A DNA stretch of 64,000 bases, from NCBI GenBank assembly GCA_964387685.1, contig CAYLXK010000014.1:1-64000 (forward strand). The letters are read 5' to 3'. A program made the translations under genes and the position numbers. Shown piece by piece: positions 55,714 to 64,000 of this stretch (the first letter of the stretch is position 1; each line of letters opens with the position of its first letter). This DNA comes from Bryobacter sp964387685. GTDB taxonomy: Bacteria; Acidobacteriota; Terriglobia; Bryobacterales; Bryobacteraceae. The notes under the pieces are model-generated. The model ran no database searches, was not told where the DNA came from, and was given only the letters and a program-made list of their open reading frames with translations.

Positions 55714-58545
55714 CTAACGTCGCGCGCCGCTTACGGCCGCGCTGGCTCCGCGCGCATTGGACAAGGTCACGGAGACGCCCTGCAGGTTGGTGAATTCGCC
55801 TTCGAGCGTAAAGGGCACCGTGATGCGGAAGGCGCCTCCGGCGTTGCGGCCGGCGGCGGACGAGAACCAGGTTGTGCCGATGGCCGGTAGATTTTCGATG
55901 GGGAAGGTGAGCGTGGAGTTGGCCTGGATCCCGGAGGCGAGCGTGAAGGTAACAGTGCCAGCACTGAGATTCCGAACCGTCGAAATGGCCAGCAATTCGA
56001 CGTTAAAGCCAGTGGCGGTGCGGACCATCGCAACGCTGCCGGGCAGGATTAAGGGCGCGGTGGGATCGATAGCAAAAGTCTGCGTTGGCCGCGCTCCGGG
56101 GATGAGCTCAACGCCAGCGGCGGTAAAGGCATCGAGCGTCACGGTGGCGGTGCCCGCGACGCTGCCCTGATCGATGACGGCGCGGAACTCCGTAGCGTTG
56201 GCGGCGATGGCAACGGGGATGGTGCGGGTTGCATTCGCGGTGAAGCGAGGGAAATCGGTATTGCCGTTATTGGGCTGATTATCGGCGTTCGGAGCGAAGG
56301 TAATTCGGAGAGTGCCCGCAATCGCAGTGCCTGGGGCTTCTGTCAGGCGAATCGTGACGGCGTTCTGGTCGGTGATCACCGTGGGACGGTCGAAACTTAG
56401 GGTGGGGGTGACGTTGACGGCGAGCGCGACCGGCAAGTTTGCGCTTGCAGCCTGCCCATTGCCGTTCTGCGCGCGAATAGAGAGAGATCCCGGCGCTCGC
56501 AGGGCAGTGCCAGGAACGGTGAACTGGACTTCTTCGGCGCTAATGCGGCGTGACGAAACGGTGGCGTTGTCGACCTGGATGGCAATGTTAGGCCAGAATC
56601 CGGTCCCGGTCATGGTGACCGTCGTATCCTGGCCGGTGGCGCGGAGCGAGGCCGGATTGAGGACCAAGCCGCCCAAGGGGGGGAAGACGTTAAAGGCGCT
56701 GGGTGCGCTTTGGCTGTTGGCGGCGTTACGGACCAGAACCTGCGCGGCGCCGGCGGCGCTCAGAAGATTCGCGGGCACGACGACCGTGAGGCGGGTGGGG
56801 CTAAGCAAGGTCGTAGCCAGCTCAAAGCTGTTCCACACAAAACGGCTGGCACTGGTGAAATTAGCCCCCGTTACGGTGAGAGTAAAGGCGGGTCCACCCA
56901 CGGTGGCGGCGATGGGGGAAAACGAAGAGAGGGTGGGCAGGACAATAACGATGGGCGCGACTGTAATGGAGCAGTTAACCGTGGCGCTGGCTTGGGCGGA
57001 ATCCCGAATCGTCACGGTGAAGGAGTAAGCGCCGTTCGCTGCCGCACCAATGGTCCCGGTGATGGCGCCCGTGCTGGGAGCAAGAGTAAGTCCAGGCGGC
57101 AAGGCGCCCGTGGTCAGCGCGAAAGTATATTGCCCGCTACCGCCGGCTGCTGAAATGGACCCCGAGTAACTCGCGCCGGCTGCGCCGCCGGGAGTATTGC
57201 AGGTACCGCTGAGCGGCACGGCTTGGCCGGTTACGGCCAGGCGGCAAGTAACAGAAGCGGACTGCACCGGCGAGGACGTATCGCGCGCCGTGACCGTATA
57301 GGAATAGGCGCCGGGGGCCGTGGCCGCGCCAGATAGCAGACCGTTAGAATTGAGCGCGAGCCCCGGCGGGAGGTTAGAGCCCGCAAAGCTATAGGGGGGC
57401 ACACCACCAGTCGCGCTGGCGCGGCCTGTCAGTTGAAAGCCCAGCAGCGCGGTGGTGGGAAGCGTTCCGCACTCGGCCGTGAGCGCGCAGTTGCGGATGG
57501 TCTTGGTGTCCGTGGCGGTATAGGCGGGCAGATTGGCCACGGCAGGCAGAGCGACGTTGAGTTGCACGACGCTATCGGGGTTAAGGGCGCCGGCCGCATT
57601 CAAAGGCGTTACGCTGCGGTAGCGGACCGTAAAGTCGTAGGTGCCGGGTGCAGCGTCGGGTACGGCGGTGAAGATGAAGCTTGTAATTTCACGCGTCTGA
57701 CCATTCTCAATCAGGCTGCGCGTAAAGTTCGGGGTGGTGAAGGCCGCCGTGCGGTAACCGCTGCCGCGCGCAAAGACAGTCACTTCGGGGCATTCCCGTG
57801 TTGTGCGCTCCGGTTGGAGTATTAGCGTGGTTGCATTGACGTCACCATTGCGGACCTCGAAAACCAAGCGCCCGGCTACGCCGCTGTTGCGCGATTGGCG
57901 GATGAGCGCGAAGGGTCCCTGGTCGAGGAAGCTGCCCTCGCCTAAGGAACCCGGTAACTCGAAGAATTGCCCGCCGTCGCCTCCCTGCCCGTTGGTGTAA
58001 CCGGCCGAGGCATAGGCGCGCCCGAGGACGGTATCGTCCCCCAAGTCCCAGTTAATCGTCGAATAATTGAACTCGATATCGAAGTTACCGGTGCCGGTAT
58101 CGCTCCGGTCGATCAGGACTAATTGAAATTCATTGAGTTTGTCGCTCTTGCGGTCAAAGTAACCGACCCCGGGCCAATTGATGCCGAAGGCCGGGCGATT
58201 GTTCACGCGGTCCGGCCCATAAGTAACGGCGGCCGTGGTGGTGGTATCGACGTCGGCGTAGAAGGGCGCGATCATGGGAAAGGTAATCTGCCGCAGGCTG
58301 CGCGGCACCCAACTAGCGCGCCCGTCCAAGGAGGTATTGGGCGTACCGAAGGTGATATTGCCGTTGTTGCTGATATAAGTGGTGCTGTAGACGCGGCCGG
58401 AAAAGTTAACGGGGAAGGGCAATTGCACTTCGGCGAAGTTATCGTCACCGTTGCGTAGCGAATTCGCCGCAAAGCCGGAGTTAGCGCGATAGGCTTGGCC
58501 GAAGGCGCAAGCGGCAAGGGAAAGGACAAGAAGCAGGCGTCTCAT
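55714..58545 (-). CDS. Secreted nidogen-domain protein with Ig-like and IPT/TIG repeats
   Basis: 943 residues with a signal peptide (MRRLLLVLSLAACAFGQ). Residues about 25-240 match a nidogen-like (NIDO) domain: ISNNGNITFG, FPMIAPFYADVDTTTTAAVTYG, FQLVLIDRSDTGTGNFDIEFNY and GYTNGQGG. Then two He_PIG domains (PPYSFAGSNLPPGLALNSNG; QYTFALTTGALPPGLTLAPS), IPT/TIG-like domains (LSSFSPIAATVGGPAFTLTVTG) and a beta-rich C-terminus. It is likely a surface or adhesion protein. It overlaps the next minus-strand gene upstream by ATGA. Confidence 0.85.
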   Translation of the reverse strand: MRRLLLVLSLAACAFGQAYRANSGFAANSLRNGDDNFAEVQLPFPVNFSGRVYSTTYISNNGNITFGTPNTSLDGRASWVPRSLRQITFPMIAPFYADVDTTTTAAVTYGPDRVNNRPAFGINWPGVGYFDRKSDKLNEFQLVLIDRSDTGTGNFDIEFNYSTINWDLGDDTVLGRAYASAGYTNGQGGDGGQFFELPGSLGEGSFLDQGPFALIRQSRNSGVAGRLVFEVRNGDVNATTLILQPERTTRECPEVTVFARGSGYRTAAFTTPNFTRSLIENGQTREITSFIFTAVPDAAPGTYDFTVRYRSVTPLNAAGALNPDSVVQLNVALPAVANLPAYTATDTKTIRNCALTAECGTLPTTALLGFQLTGRASATGGVPPYSFAGSNLPPGLALNSNGLLSGAATAPGAYSYTVTARDTSSPVQSASVTCRLAVTGQAVPLSGTCNTPGGAAGASYSGSISAAGGSGQYTFALTTGALPPGLTLAPSTGAITGTIGAAANGAYSFTVTIRDSAQASATVNCSITVAPIVIVLPTLSSFSPIAATVGGPAFTLTVTGANFTSASRFVWNSFELATTLLSPTRLTVVVPANLLSAAGAAQVLVRNAANSQSAPSAFNVFPPLGGLVLNPASLRATGQDTTVTMTGTGFWPNIAIQVDNATVSSRRISAEEVQFTVPGTALRAPGSLSIRAQNGNGQAASANLPVALAVNVTPTLSFDRPTVITDQNAVTIRLTEAPGTAIAGTLRITFAPNADNQPNNGNTDFPRFTANATRTIPVAIAANATEFRAVIDQGSVAGTATVTLDAFTAAGVELIPGARPTQTFAIDPTAPLILPGSVAMVRTATGFNVELLAISTVRNLSAGTVTFTLASGIQANSTLTFPIENLPAIGTTWFSSAAGRNAGGAFRITVPFTLEGEFTNLQGVSVTLSNARGASAAVSGARR

Positions 58546-59309
58546 TGGCGCACCTCCACGGCGGTAGCGCCCAGATCATAGACGCGCTGCCCGGGGCTAT
58601 CGAGATAGAGCAGGCGCGAGCCGGTCTTGCCTTGCAGGCGATAGAAACTCTCCTGCCGTAGGCTTTCCAGACCGCTGACGCCGCGCGCCAAAGTTTCGGC
58701 CTCGGCCTGGCCCGCGCGCCAGCGCAGCAACTCTCCGTCCGCGTTCAATAGCAAGAGCGCCTCGCCTGCCGTCTTAAGGCTCAGGAGACCTGAAAACAGC
58801 GGGCTTTCGTGACGCCGCCGCTCGACCCAAGACACGCCATGGCGTTCCAGCTCTACTAACGCTCCGGAGGCCCGGACGTAGAGTATGCCGCCACTTTCGA
58901 GGAGCGCATCGTGGTCCGCGTCCAGCAAAGTCCCGTCATTGAGCAGAAAGGGACGGGCCGCGCCGGACGCATAACGCTGCCAGCGCCGGCCGTCGCTAGA
59001 GAAGACAAAGTCCCAGTCCCCGTCCACACTTTCCGATAGCACCGAGCCGGTAGCCAGATCATGAATCTTTAGTTCCGCGCCGCGCCTCTCTAGGAGCAGG
59101 TGCGCGCTCGACCAGTATCGAGCCTCGCCCTCCGGAGGCGCCGCGGTATGCCGGAGCGATCCGGGTAGGCCTTCGAGGCGCTCCAGTTGTTTGGTCTCCG
59201 CGTTCCACCATTGACCCAGGATCGGGAGCGACGCGACGGGGTCTTCCGCCCAGAGCAGGACCGGGAAGAGAGTCAAGATCGTTTTCGTTTTCCAGTTGCG
59301 CGTGTTCAT
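58542..59309 (-). CDS. Exported protein of unknown function
   Basis: 255 residues. A signal-like segment (KTILTLFPVLLWAED) starts the protein. The rest is beta-rich with short repeats that resemble propeller blades (LLLERRGAELKIHDLATGSVL, LLNDGTLLDADHDALLESGG, LLNADGELLRWRAGQAE), so a WD/PQQ-like beta-propeller is possible. No catalytic motif was recognised. It is coupled by ATGA to the nidogen-domain gene and begins six bases after the gene at 59316, so the three form an operon. Confidence 0.65.
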   Translation of the reverse strand: MNTRNWKTKTILTLFPVLLWAEDPVASLPILGQWWNAETKQLERLEGLPGSLRHTAAPPEGEARYWSSAHLLLERRGAELKIHDLATGSVLSESVDGDWDFVFSSDGRRWQRYASGAARPFLLNDGTLLDADHDALLESGGILYVRASGALVELERHGVSWVERRRHESPLFSGLLSLKTAGEALLLLNADGELLRWRAGQAEAETLARGVSGLESLRQESFYRLQGKTGSRLLYLDSPGQRVYDLGATAVEVRQ

Positions 59310-59315
59310 GGCCGC

Positions 59316-60020
59316 TTATCTCCGCCGTCCAAAGAAGGCATTCGGCCCGATTACGGCGGGCCCGCCCGGTCCGATGCGAACTCCGGGGATCACAGGCGTA
59401 ACTGTGGGAGGTGCGACAGTTGGCGTTCCGGAGTCCCCCCCGGCCAGCCCTAAGCCGATCCCCACAGCAGCCGCGGCTGCGACGCCCGCAATGATGCCAA
59501 TGGTTCCGCCACTAATGCCGCCGGCTGCCGCACCGGCGGCTGCGAGGTTGACTTGCGGGACGGTGGCCGTGGCCACGGTCGTGCCATTCACCTGAGCGGA
59601 AACTTCGAGGTTGAACATACCGCCAAGTTGATTTGGCGTATAGGTTGCGGTGGCCTGCCCGGCGGAGTTGGTGCTAAGGGTCAGGCTTTGACCGGCGCCC
59701 GCGAAACTTCCGCTTGGGCCCGAGCCTGGCAACGCAAACAAGACCAACGCTCCGGCGACGGGTTTGTTATTGCGGTCCCGCACTTCCACCACGGCTTTGG
59801 TCGCGCGCCCTTTACGCAGATTGTTTTGCGCGGTGGACTTCACTACGTTGATGCGAAAGCCGGTGGGCGCCGCCTCGGCTTGCTGCTCGAGCGCGGTCTC
59901 GATCCGCGCGCCTTCTTCCAGAAAATCGGGAAGCCGGTCCGTAGAAAAACGGACGGGGCGCAAGCTAGTGGCCTCCAGCAGAGGCGCTAGCAACAATACC
60001 GCCAGAATTGGTTTGTACAT
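59316..60020 (-). CDS. Exported Ig-like (Big_1-type) protein with Gly/Ala-rich transmembrane-like segment
   Basis: 234 residues. A signal peptide (MYKPILAVLLLAPLLEA) precedes a bacterial Ig-like group 1 pattern: ATKAVVEVRDRNNKPVAGALVLFALPG, LTLSTNSAGQATATYTPNQLGG and FNLEVSAQVNGTTVATATV. Residues about 155-195 are a Gly/Ala/Ile-rich hydrophobic stretch (GGISGGTIGIIAGVAAAAAV) which could span the membrane or be buried. The C-terminus is Pro/Gly-rich. It is the first gene of the nidogen-domain operon. Confidence 0.7.
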   Translation of the reverse strand: MYKPILAVLLLAPLLEATSLRPVRFSTDRLPDFLEEGARIETALEQQAEAAPTGFRINVVKSTAQNNLRKGRATKAVVEVRDRNNKPVAGALVLFALPGSGPSGSFAGAGQSLTLSTNSAGQATATYTPNQLGGMFNLEVSAQVNGTTVATATVPQVNLAAAGAAAGGISGGTIGIIAGVAAAAAVGIGLGLAGGDSGTPTVAPPTVTPVIPGVRIGPGGPAVIGPNAFFGRRR

Positions 60021-60082
60021 TTGGTCGCTACTAGTTATAGCGGATTGGCGGGGGGAATCGTGTCAGCCTCCGCAGAACGAAG

Positions 60083-60928
60083 CTACCAGCGAATGCGGGC
60101 GGGGAAAAACTCGGCGATCAGATCTTCGTAGTAGGGCTTTAACGCCGTAGCGTCGGGCTTCGCGTGGCCCTTCGAGTATAGGTCGTAGGGATTGAACTTG
60201 CGCACCCACTCCATCAATTCCCGGTCGCGGGCATTCATCAGGTAGCCATAAGCGCCTTCCCGATGGATCGGGTAGCAAGAGTGGTAGCGAATCATCGCCA
60301 ACGCTTCTTCCGGCAGGTAGGGACGCACGACGTGGTAAAGGTACTCGTCGTGGCCGAAGCTAAGGGTTACGCGGTCGAGGCCACAGTGTTCCTGGTAGAT
60401 GCCGCAGGGGGTCTGGAATTCGGGAATGGCCGCGTCTGGATTCCAGGCGAAATACTCATGGAAAACGATGCTCTTGTCCCAGGCGCAGCCCGTGGGGAAA
60501 GTGTCGCCCACGACGGCCCACTGGGGTTCGCCGTAGGAGCAGAGCACTTTGCCCAGATCATGGATTAAGCCCGTCAACTGCATCCAGCGGGGGTGTCCGT
60601 CGGCGCGGATCGCCTCGGCCGTCTGCAGGTTGTGTTCAATCTGCGTGAGGTCGGTATCGGGGTCCGAATCGTCGACGAGCGTGTTGAGAAATTCCATCAT
60701 TTCCCAAATGCCGCGCTCACTCTGGTTTAACCGCGCATACTGCTCGCACTTGGCTTTCGCAAAGGCATGGGTCTGGTGGCGGTGATTGAGCAGGTAGAAG
60801 TCCTTGACGCCCTGCGGGGACGTTTCGTCAAAGACGCGAAAGTCGCTCTGCTCACGGCCCTCCTGGTATCTCGAACGTACGTGGTCGTCCCACTGGTCGA
60901 GGTTTTCGAGAGGTCCGTTAGCGCTCAT
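60083..60928 (-). CDS. myo-Inositol oxygenase
   Basis: 281 residues from ATG 60928 (human enzyme 285). All six di-iron ligands of MIOX can be placed: His99 (QIEHNLQTAEAIR), His123 and Asp124 (TGLIHDLGKVL), His193 (FGHDEYLYHV), His216 (IRYHSCYPIH) and Asp249 (FNPYDLYSK). The N-terminal FRVFDETSPQGVKDFYLLNH and the substrate-binding loop GEPQWAVVGDTFPTGCAW are also conserved. The enzyme opens myo-inositol with O2 to D-glucuronate. It is mainly known from eukaryotes, with some bacterial members. It lies four bases after the GT2 gene. Confidence 0.92.
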   Translation of the reverse strand: MSANGPLENLDQWDDHVRSRYQEGREQSDFRVFDETSPQGVKDFYLLNHRHQTHAFAKAKCEQYARLNQSERGIWEMMEFLNTLVDDSDPDTDLTQIEHNLQTAEAIRADGHPRWMQLTGLIHDLGKVLCSYGEPQWAVVGDTFPTGCAWDKSIVFHEYFAWNPDAAIPEFQTPCGIYQEHCGLDRVTLSFGHDEYLYHVVRPYLPEEALAMIRYHSCYPIHREGAYGYLMNARDRELMEWVRKFNPYDLYSKGHAKPDATALKPYYEDLIAEFFPARIRW

Positions 60929-60932
60929 GCCT

Positions 60933-61694
60933 CTATTTTGCCTGAGGCAGATTGGGAAGGGAAGTATAGCTTTCCTGGAGCGAACAAAAGAGGTTGTATT
61001 TGAGGATGTACCACAGCGCATGCACGCCGTCGATCATGCCGATTTTCTTGCCTTCCTCGTAGGTGCGGCCGTAGTAGCTGATGGGTACTTCAAAGATCCG
61101 GCAACGCAGTTTGGCGACTTTGGCGGTGACTTCGATCTCGAAGCCGAAGCCGCTCGACGTGATGGTCATTTTGCGGATGATTTCGCCGCGGAAGGCCTTA
61201 TAGCAGGTCTCGACATCGGTCATGTTGATATTTGTCAGGAGATTCGAATAAAAGGTGAGGCCCTTGTTGGCGAGGTAGTGGTAAAAATACAGCACGCGGG
61301 AGGCCTTGCGCACCAGGAAGCGGGACCCGTAAACCACGTCGGCCCGGTCTTCGAGGATGGGTTGGATGACGTCGGCAATCTCAGCCGGATCGTATTCCAG
61401 GTCGGCGTCCTGCACGATGACGATGTCTCCCCGTGTGGCCGCAAAACCCGTAATCAGGGCCTGCGTTTTGCCCATATTGCGGGGCTGGTGGATTGCTCGC
61501 ACCCGCGAGTCGAAGGCAGCCAAGGCATCGGCGATTTCCCGCGTCCGGTCCTTAGAGCCATCGTTGACGATCACAATCTCCAGGAGGTGCGGAACCACCT
61601 GCAAAACTTGGCGTACTACCTTGTCCAGCGTGGCTTCCTCGTTGTACGCGGGCATGACCACGGACAGGTGTCCTTCAGCGTTCGGCAGACTCAT
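60933..61694 (-). CDS. Family 2 glycosyltransferase (polyprenol-phosphate sugar transferase type)
   Basis: 253 residues from ATG 61694; the frame is open upstream into fabH but those 54 codons are not family-like. GT-A features are LSVVMPAYNEEATLDKVVRQ, EIVIVNDGSKDRTREIA, QPRNMGKTQALITGFAATRGDIVIVQDADLEYDP (DxD) and VVYGSRFLVRK. The C-terminal MTDVETCYKAFRGEI and GFGFEIEVTAKVAKL are typical of DPM1-like enzymes that load dolichyl- or undecaprenyl-phosphate with a hexose. No transmembrane helices. It is followed after four bases by the inositol oxygenase gene. Confidence 0.9.
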   Translation of the reverse strand: MSLPNAEGHLSVVMPAYNEEATLDKVVRQVLQVVPHLLEIVIVNDGSKDRTREIADALAAFDSRVRAIHQPRNMGKTQALITGFAATRGDIVIVQDADLEYDPAEIADVIQPILEDRADVVYGSRFLVRKASRVLYFYHYLANKGLTFYSNLLTNINMTDVETCYKAFRGEIIRKMTITSSGFGFEIEVTAKVAKLRCRIFEVPISYYGRTYEEGKKIGMIDGVHALWYILKYNLFCSLQESYTSLPNLPQAK

Positions 61695-61797
61695 AGCCTT
61701 ATCACCGTAGCATGGCGCTTTCCCAGGACAGAATGGGCCTTGCAGAGGCAAATACTTCGCAGCGGTACTGGGAAAAAAGGCCCACTTCGGTGTCCAA

Positions 61798-62787
61798 TTA
61801 GATCGACCAGCGCCAGAGATTCGCCCCGACCGTGAACCCGGCACCGACGCTGACAAAAAGGACGAGATCCCCGGGTTGGAGCTTTCCGGCTTCGAATGCG
61901 TCGCGCGTGGCCAAGGGAATCGTGCCTGCGGTCGTGTTGCCGTAGCGGTCGATATTGATGATCACACGGTCCTCAGGCAAACCTAAACGCTCAGCGGTGG
62001 CGCGAATAATGCGCAAATTGGCCTGGTGCGGAATCAAAGCCTTTAGTTCCGAAGGGGGTATTCCGGCCTTGGCCAGCACAGCCAGCGAGGCTTCCTCCAT
62101 TTTGCGAACCGCATACTTAAAGACCGCCTGGCCCTCTTGCTTGACGTAATGCAGGCGCTGCCGCACGGTCTCTTCGCTGGACGGCAAACGGCTACCGCCC
62201 GCGGGCATCATCAGTGCGGGGCCGCCGGAACCGTCGATCTCGTTGTGGTGGGCGAGGAAGCCCTCTTCCCCGTTCTGGGTTTCTTCCAGTAGAAATGCGC
62301 CAGCCCCGTCGCCAAAGAGCACGCAGGTGGCCCGGTCCTGGTAATCGATGATGCGCGACATGCAATCGGCCCCGATGACGAGCACCCGCTTGTGCATGCC
62401 GCCGCGAATCAGGTTGGCGCCGGTCGTCAAACCATAGACAAAAGCCGAGCAGGCCGCACTGATGTCGAAGCCCCACGCGCCGGCGGCGCCTAATTTCTCC
62501 TGCACCAAGCAGGCTGTGGAGGGGAAGAACATATCGGGGGTCACGGTCGCCACCAGGATCGCGTCCAAGTCCCGGGCGTCCAGGCCGCGCTGGGCCAGAC
62601 AAATCCGCGCCGCTTCCGCCGCCAAATCCGATGTGGCCTGGTCGGGTGCGGCGATGTGCCGTTCCCGGATACCCGTTCGGGTGAGAATCCATTCGTCGGT
62701 GGTTTCCACCAGCTTTTCGAGATCGTGGTTGGTAAGGATGCCCGGTGGCACATAGCAACCGAACGCGGAGATCTTGGCGTTGGGCAA
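61798..62787 (-). CDS. fabH: 3-Oxoacyl-ACP synthase III
   Basis: 329 residues. The catalytic Cys is in FDISAACSAFVYGL (about residue 113), His in ALIPHQANLRII and Asn in INIDRYGNTTAGT, the normal FabH triad. The N-terminal AKISAFGCYVPPGILTNHDLEKLVETTDEWILTRTGIRERH (in parts) is standard. It condenses acetyl-CoA or a branched acyl-CoA with malonyl-ACP to start fatty acid synthesis. It stands alone here, divergent from the SprT-like gene, without other fab genes. Confidence 0.95.
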   Translation of the reverse strand: MPNAKISAFGCYVPPGILTNHDLEKLVETTDEWILTRTGIRERHIAAPDQATSDLAAEAARICLAQRGLDARDLDAILVATVTPDMFFPSTACLVQEKLGAAGAWGFDISAACSAFVYGLTTGANLIRGGMHKRVLVIGADCMSRIIDYQDRATCVLFGDGAGAFLLEETQNGEEGFLAHHNEIDGSGGPALMMPAGGSRLPSSEETVRQRLHYVKQEGQAVFKYAVRKMEEASLAVLAKAGIPPSELKALIPHQANLRIIRATAERLGLPEDRVIINIDRYGNTTAGTIPLATRDAFEAGKLQPGDLVLFVSVGAGFTVGANLWRWSI

Positions 62788-62839
62788 AGTCGTTATCCTT
62801 AGTATGTTAGCCTGATCCTTCGGGTGACGCTGGGAGAAA

Positions 62840-63550
62840 ATGCCGTTCCAAAGTGCTCTCTTCTTTGAGTCTGTAGAGGAGATTTACGGCCGCGTTTTTC
62901 GCGACCTCCGGCCATCGCTTAGCCTGCCAAAAATTGAAGTTCGCTTTTGCCGCTTCACCAGCGCCACCTCGCGCATCCGTTACGCGGGCGGCGTGTTGGG
63001 AGTGCAGATTAGCGATCTGTTGGAAAGCGCTCCGTCGCCCGTGCAGGAGTCGCTTGCTTACATCCTCCTTTCCAAGCTTTTCCGCCAGCGCGTCCCCGCC
63101 CCGATGATGAGCCAGTACCGGCTCTACTTGCGCCGGCCGGACATGCAGAACCGGATCGATTCCGTGCGTAAGGAGCGGGGCGCGAAACGTCTGATGTCCA
63201 GCTCGGGCTCGCACTACGACCTGGAAACGTTATTCGATCGCGTGAACGCGCAGTATTTTGGGGGCTCAATTCCCCGCCCGCGCCTCGGCTGGAGCAAAAT
63301 GCGCAGCCGCACGATTCTAGGCCACTACGATCCCGCCCACCACGCCATCGTGCTTTCCTCGATTCTGGATCAATCTTCTGTTCCCGAATTCCTGGTGGAA
63401 TACGTCCTATTTCACGAGGCTTTACACATTAAGCACCCAACGGATGGCAGCGGTGCGAGGCGCCGCATCCATACCTCCGCTTTCCGCGCGGAAGAAAAGA
63501 CTTTTCCCCGCTACGCGGAAGTCCGCCAGGCGATGAAAAGCCTGCGCTAG
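62840..63550 (+). CDS. SprT-like zinc metallopeptidase-fold protein
   Basis: 236 residues without a signal peptide. The zinc site HEALHIKH (HExxH, about residue 196) followed by HTSAFRAEEKTFP, with a third histidine, fits the SprT/M48-like fold. The C-terminal domain begins at YDLETLFDRVNAQYFGGSIPRPRLGWS, a standard SprT start. The N-terminal 100 residues (RFTSATSRIRYAGGVLGVQISDLLESAP) are an added helical domain. SprT-type proteins act in DNA-protein crosslink repair in eukaryotes; bacterial roles are not established. Confidence 0.85.
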   Translation: MPFQSALFFESVEEIYGRVFRDLRPSLSLPKIEVRFCRFTSATSRIRYAGGVLGVQISDLLESAPSPVQESLAYILLSKLFRQRVPAPMMSQYRLYLRRPDMQNRIDSVRKERGAKRLMSSSGSHYDLETLFDRVNAQYFGGSIPRPRLGWSKMRSRTILGHYDPAHHAIVLSSILDQSSVPEFLVEYVLFHEALHIKHPTDGSGARRRIHTSAFRAEEKTFPRYAEVRQAMKSLR

Positions 63551-63575
63551 GAAGGGAGCACTAGAAAGGAATTCG

Positions 63576-64000
63576 ATGAACCGGCGCCACGCCCTTGCTA
63601 CGATTGCCGCTCCCCTGCTCGGAACTCCCGCCCCGCCTGCGCCTTTCGATTGGACAGGCCTCGCCTATAGTGTCGAGAAGTATGTAACGCCCCAAGGTCT
63701 CATTCATTACGGAAAGCTGAAACAGGATCTCCAGCCGCTGGACCGGACGGTCAAGGCCCTCGCCGCCTACCCCGCCGCCGCTTTGCCTGATGAGAAGGCG
63801 CAGCTTTCGCACTGGATCAACGTGTACAACTCTCTCATTATGTGGAGCTTTGCCCGCGATTACCCGCAGGAAAAGAACCGCTTAAAGAATCCCTTGAAGC
63901 GTGCCGCCTACTTCTACAGGCGCAAATTCCCGGTCGGAGGTCAGGAGCGGAGTTTGGCCGATATCGAAGACAACTCCATTCGCAAGCCCTTCCGCGAGCC
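63576..64000 (+). CDS. DUF547 domain protein, 3' end beyond the window
   Basis: At least 141 residues, cut by the window edge. AAAGGA lies five bases before the ATG. A short Tat- or Sec-like N-terminus (MNRRHALATIAAPLLG) precedes the DUF547 start: FDWTGLAYSVEKYVTPQGLIHY, ALPDEKAQLSHWINVYNSL and FPVGGQERSLADIEDNSIRKP. The WINVYN motif and the ADIEDNSIR motif are diagnostic of the family, whose function is unknown. The longer plus-strand product was read directly from the bases. Confidence 0.85.
   Translation, partial: MNRRHALATIAAPLLGTPAPPAPFDWTGLAYSVEKYVTPQGLIHYGKLKQDLQPLDRTVKALAAYPAAALPDEKAQLSHWINVYNSLIMWSFARDYPQEKNRLKNPLKRAAYFYRRKFPVGGQERSLADIEDNSIRKPFRE

Noticed and set aside
55268..55717. 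Intact 149-codon gene downstream of the MFS transporter
   Set aside because: The frame reads pieces of the antitoxin and toxin relics out of phase with the rest; it is better explained as two pseudogenes with frameshifts.
60804..61835. Plus-strand open frame of 343 codons opposite MIOX and the GT2 gene
   Set aside because: It spans two opposite, well-supported genes and has no motif.

Overview
The window looks like chromosomal DNA from a GC-rich acidobacterium of the Bryobacteraceae (Solibacter/Bryobacter) type. This rests on recognition of protein families, not on a search. The markers are two Oar-like TonB-dependent receptors with an N-terminal carboxypeptidase-regulatory domain, giant secreted proteins made of putative-Ig (He_PIG) repeats, one ending in the C-terminal domain first described as a Solibacter paralog family (TIGR03437), a 3-keto-disaccharide hydrolase, and many signal-peptide or Tat-exported enzymes. 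No rRNA, tRNA, CRISPR array or intact insertion sequence was seen.

Layout. 1-5035: FG-GAP secreted protein, then DinB, sugar-phosphate isomerase-like protein and tsaD on the minus strand. 5051-8482: queA, followed by a small accessory block (DinB, Crp-like regulator, GNAT acetyltransferase). The block is bounded by the 3' end of queA and a diverged second copy of it, and carries two near-identical palindromic operators. 8479-14589: lipase-like hydrolase, TonB-dependent receptor, quinone oxidoreductase, unknown protein. 14601-17769: hydrolase, GT4 glycosyltransferase (CTG start or broken start), RidA, Uma2. 17813-23038: tight operon of LarA-like protein, xseB, ispA, tlyA, nadK and a dicarboxylate symporter. 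23035-27881: second TonB-dependent receptor and the ComM/YifB ATPase. 28014-32668: carotenoid operon crtE-crtI-crtB with a membrane-anchored sulfite-oxidase-type molybdoenzyme. 32794-34128: three small related proteins of unknown function. 34173-36331: thioredoxin, b-type cytochrome, Tat molybdoenzyme, and an MXKDX pentapeptide-repeat protein. 36335-41562 (minus): vapBC, gamma carbonic anhydrase, hisS, aspS, sialidase. 41601-43399: S4-domain protein and CPA1 antiporter. 43492-47467: peptidoglycan-binding-like protein, DUF1080 hydrolase, subtilase with a possible stand-alone propeptide-like inhibitor, Fe-S-type uracil-DNA glycosylase. 47442-60020: Ig-repeat giant, class A beta-lactamase-like protein, MFS transporter, a decayed mazEF locus, and a nidogen-domain gene cluster. 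60083-64000: myo-inositol oxygenase with a GT2 glycosyltransferase, fabH, a SprT-like protein and the start of a DUF547 gene.

The most unusual material is (i) the queA-tail-bounded Crp/DinB/GNAT block with TGTAC-N6-GTACA operators placed identically upstream of two genes, (ii) promoters that would give leaderless mRNAs at several accessory genes, (iii) the mutation-by-mutation readable mazEF relic at 55250-55704, (iv) the trio of small related proteins next to an exported redox module, and (v) the subtilase/inhibitor-like pair. Gene starts were chosen from ribosome-binding sites, family N-termini and overlaps, and several differ from the longest open frame.
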